Positions 5,460-5,678 of a stretch of 5,678 nt of DNA are shown piece by piece. The DNA comes from Bacteroidales bacterium UBA3816. GTDB taxonomy: Bacteria; Bacteroidota; Bacteroidia; Bacteroidales; P3. A program made the position numbers and the translations under genes. The stretch's first letter is position 1; every line of letters begins with the position of its first letter. The notes under the pieces are model-generated. The model was not told where the DNA came from. It saw only the letters and a program-made list of their open reading frames with translations, and did not search any database. Location: contig DFDY01000171.1 in NCBI GenBank assembly GCA_002368955.1, forward strand, positions 1 to 5,678. The letters run 5' to 3'.

Positions 5460-5678
5460 CTTCTCGGCGTTCTCGGCGAGCTGAAGGGCTTCGATGCAAT
5501 CCTCGATGTCGCCGTCCATGAAGGCGGGGAGGTTGTGCATGCTCCATCCGATGCGGTGGTCGGTAACGCGGCTCTGGGGGTAGTTGTAGGTGCGCACTTT
5601 TTCGGAGCGGTCGCCCGTGGCGACCATGGTTTTGCGCTTGGAGGAGAGCTCCTCCATGTATTTGTTGTACTCGCGCTC
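5439..5678 (-). CDS. prfA: Peptide chain release factor 1, C-terminal 79 residues (partial)
   Basis: The minus frame enters from the right edge and ends at TGA (5441-5439). The visible protein runs [13 protein letters not shown] to [12 protein letters not shown]. It contains the highly conserved bacterial RF1 tail: [25 protein letters not shown], then [19 protein letters not shown]1 recognises UAA and UAG in the ribosomal A site and triggers release of the finished peptide. The GGQ catalytic loop and PxT recognition motif lie upstream, outside the window. Full RF1 is about 360 residues, so roughly the last fifth is present. The ATG at 5657 is an internal Met (YMEEL), not a start. The gene converges on the operon. 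Its own stop is UGA, which RF1 does not read. Assignment is confident. Confidence 0.96.
   Translation of the reverse strand, partial: EREYNKYMEELSSKRKTMVATGDRSEKVRTYNYPQSRVTDHRIGWSMHNLPAFMDGDIEDCIEALQLAENAEKLKASVG

Noticed and set aside
5655..5657. ATG as start of a separate 72-residue gene
   Set aside because: The frame is open upstream to the window edge and the sequence is internal RF1, so this Met is not a start.

Overview
The window looks like chromosomal DNA of a Bacteroidota (Bacteroidales-type) bacterium. Three things point there: a consensus Bacteroidota promoter (TTTG, 20 bp, TATTTTTG) before the plus-strand operon, a C-terminal type IX secretion (T9SS) sorting domain on one encoded protein, and a release factor 1 C-terminus of the Bacteroidetes type. 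Start codons follow A-rich leaders rather than Shine-Dalgarno sequences, which also fits.

Layout. (1) 1-1112, minus: the N-terminal 370 residues of a large exported protein of unknown function that runs off the left edge. (2) 1113-1707: a divergent intergenic region of about 600 bp. It holds a TATTTTTG -7 box and a 12-bp-arm inverted repeat for the left gene, a T10 tract, then four different short tandem arrays placed end to end (11 bp x 8, 11 bp x 7, 8 bp x 3, 8 bp x 3), and finally the operon promoter. (3) 1708-5340, plus: three exported proteins in a tight operon (gaps of 5 and 13 bp). The first is a 505-residue AT-rich orphan. The second is a 426-residue protein with an InlB-like repeat and a T9SS tail. 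The third is a 271-residue paralogue of the second's N-terminal domain that lacks both C-terminal modules. (4) 5341-5438: convergent intergenic region with the prfA terminator. (5) 5439-5678, minus: the last 79 codons of prfA, which runs off the right edge.

All four non-housekeeping genes encode exported, cysteine-containing proteins with no enzymatic motif I can recognise, so the centre reads as an accessory cell-surface locus beside a housekeeping gene. The middle gene can be carried to the surface by T9SS. Its tail-less paralogue and the AT-rich partner would need another route, or would stay periplasmic or be held by the anchored protein; that is inference.

The most unusual DNA is the stacked tandem-repeat block at 1287-1504. 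Its two 11-bp arrays carry reverse-complementary cores (TTCAGG and CCTGAA) and could fold back on each other. A second oddity is a repeated, in-frame copy of the last codons of prfA (LKASVG-stop) just beyond its terminator.
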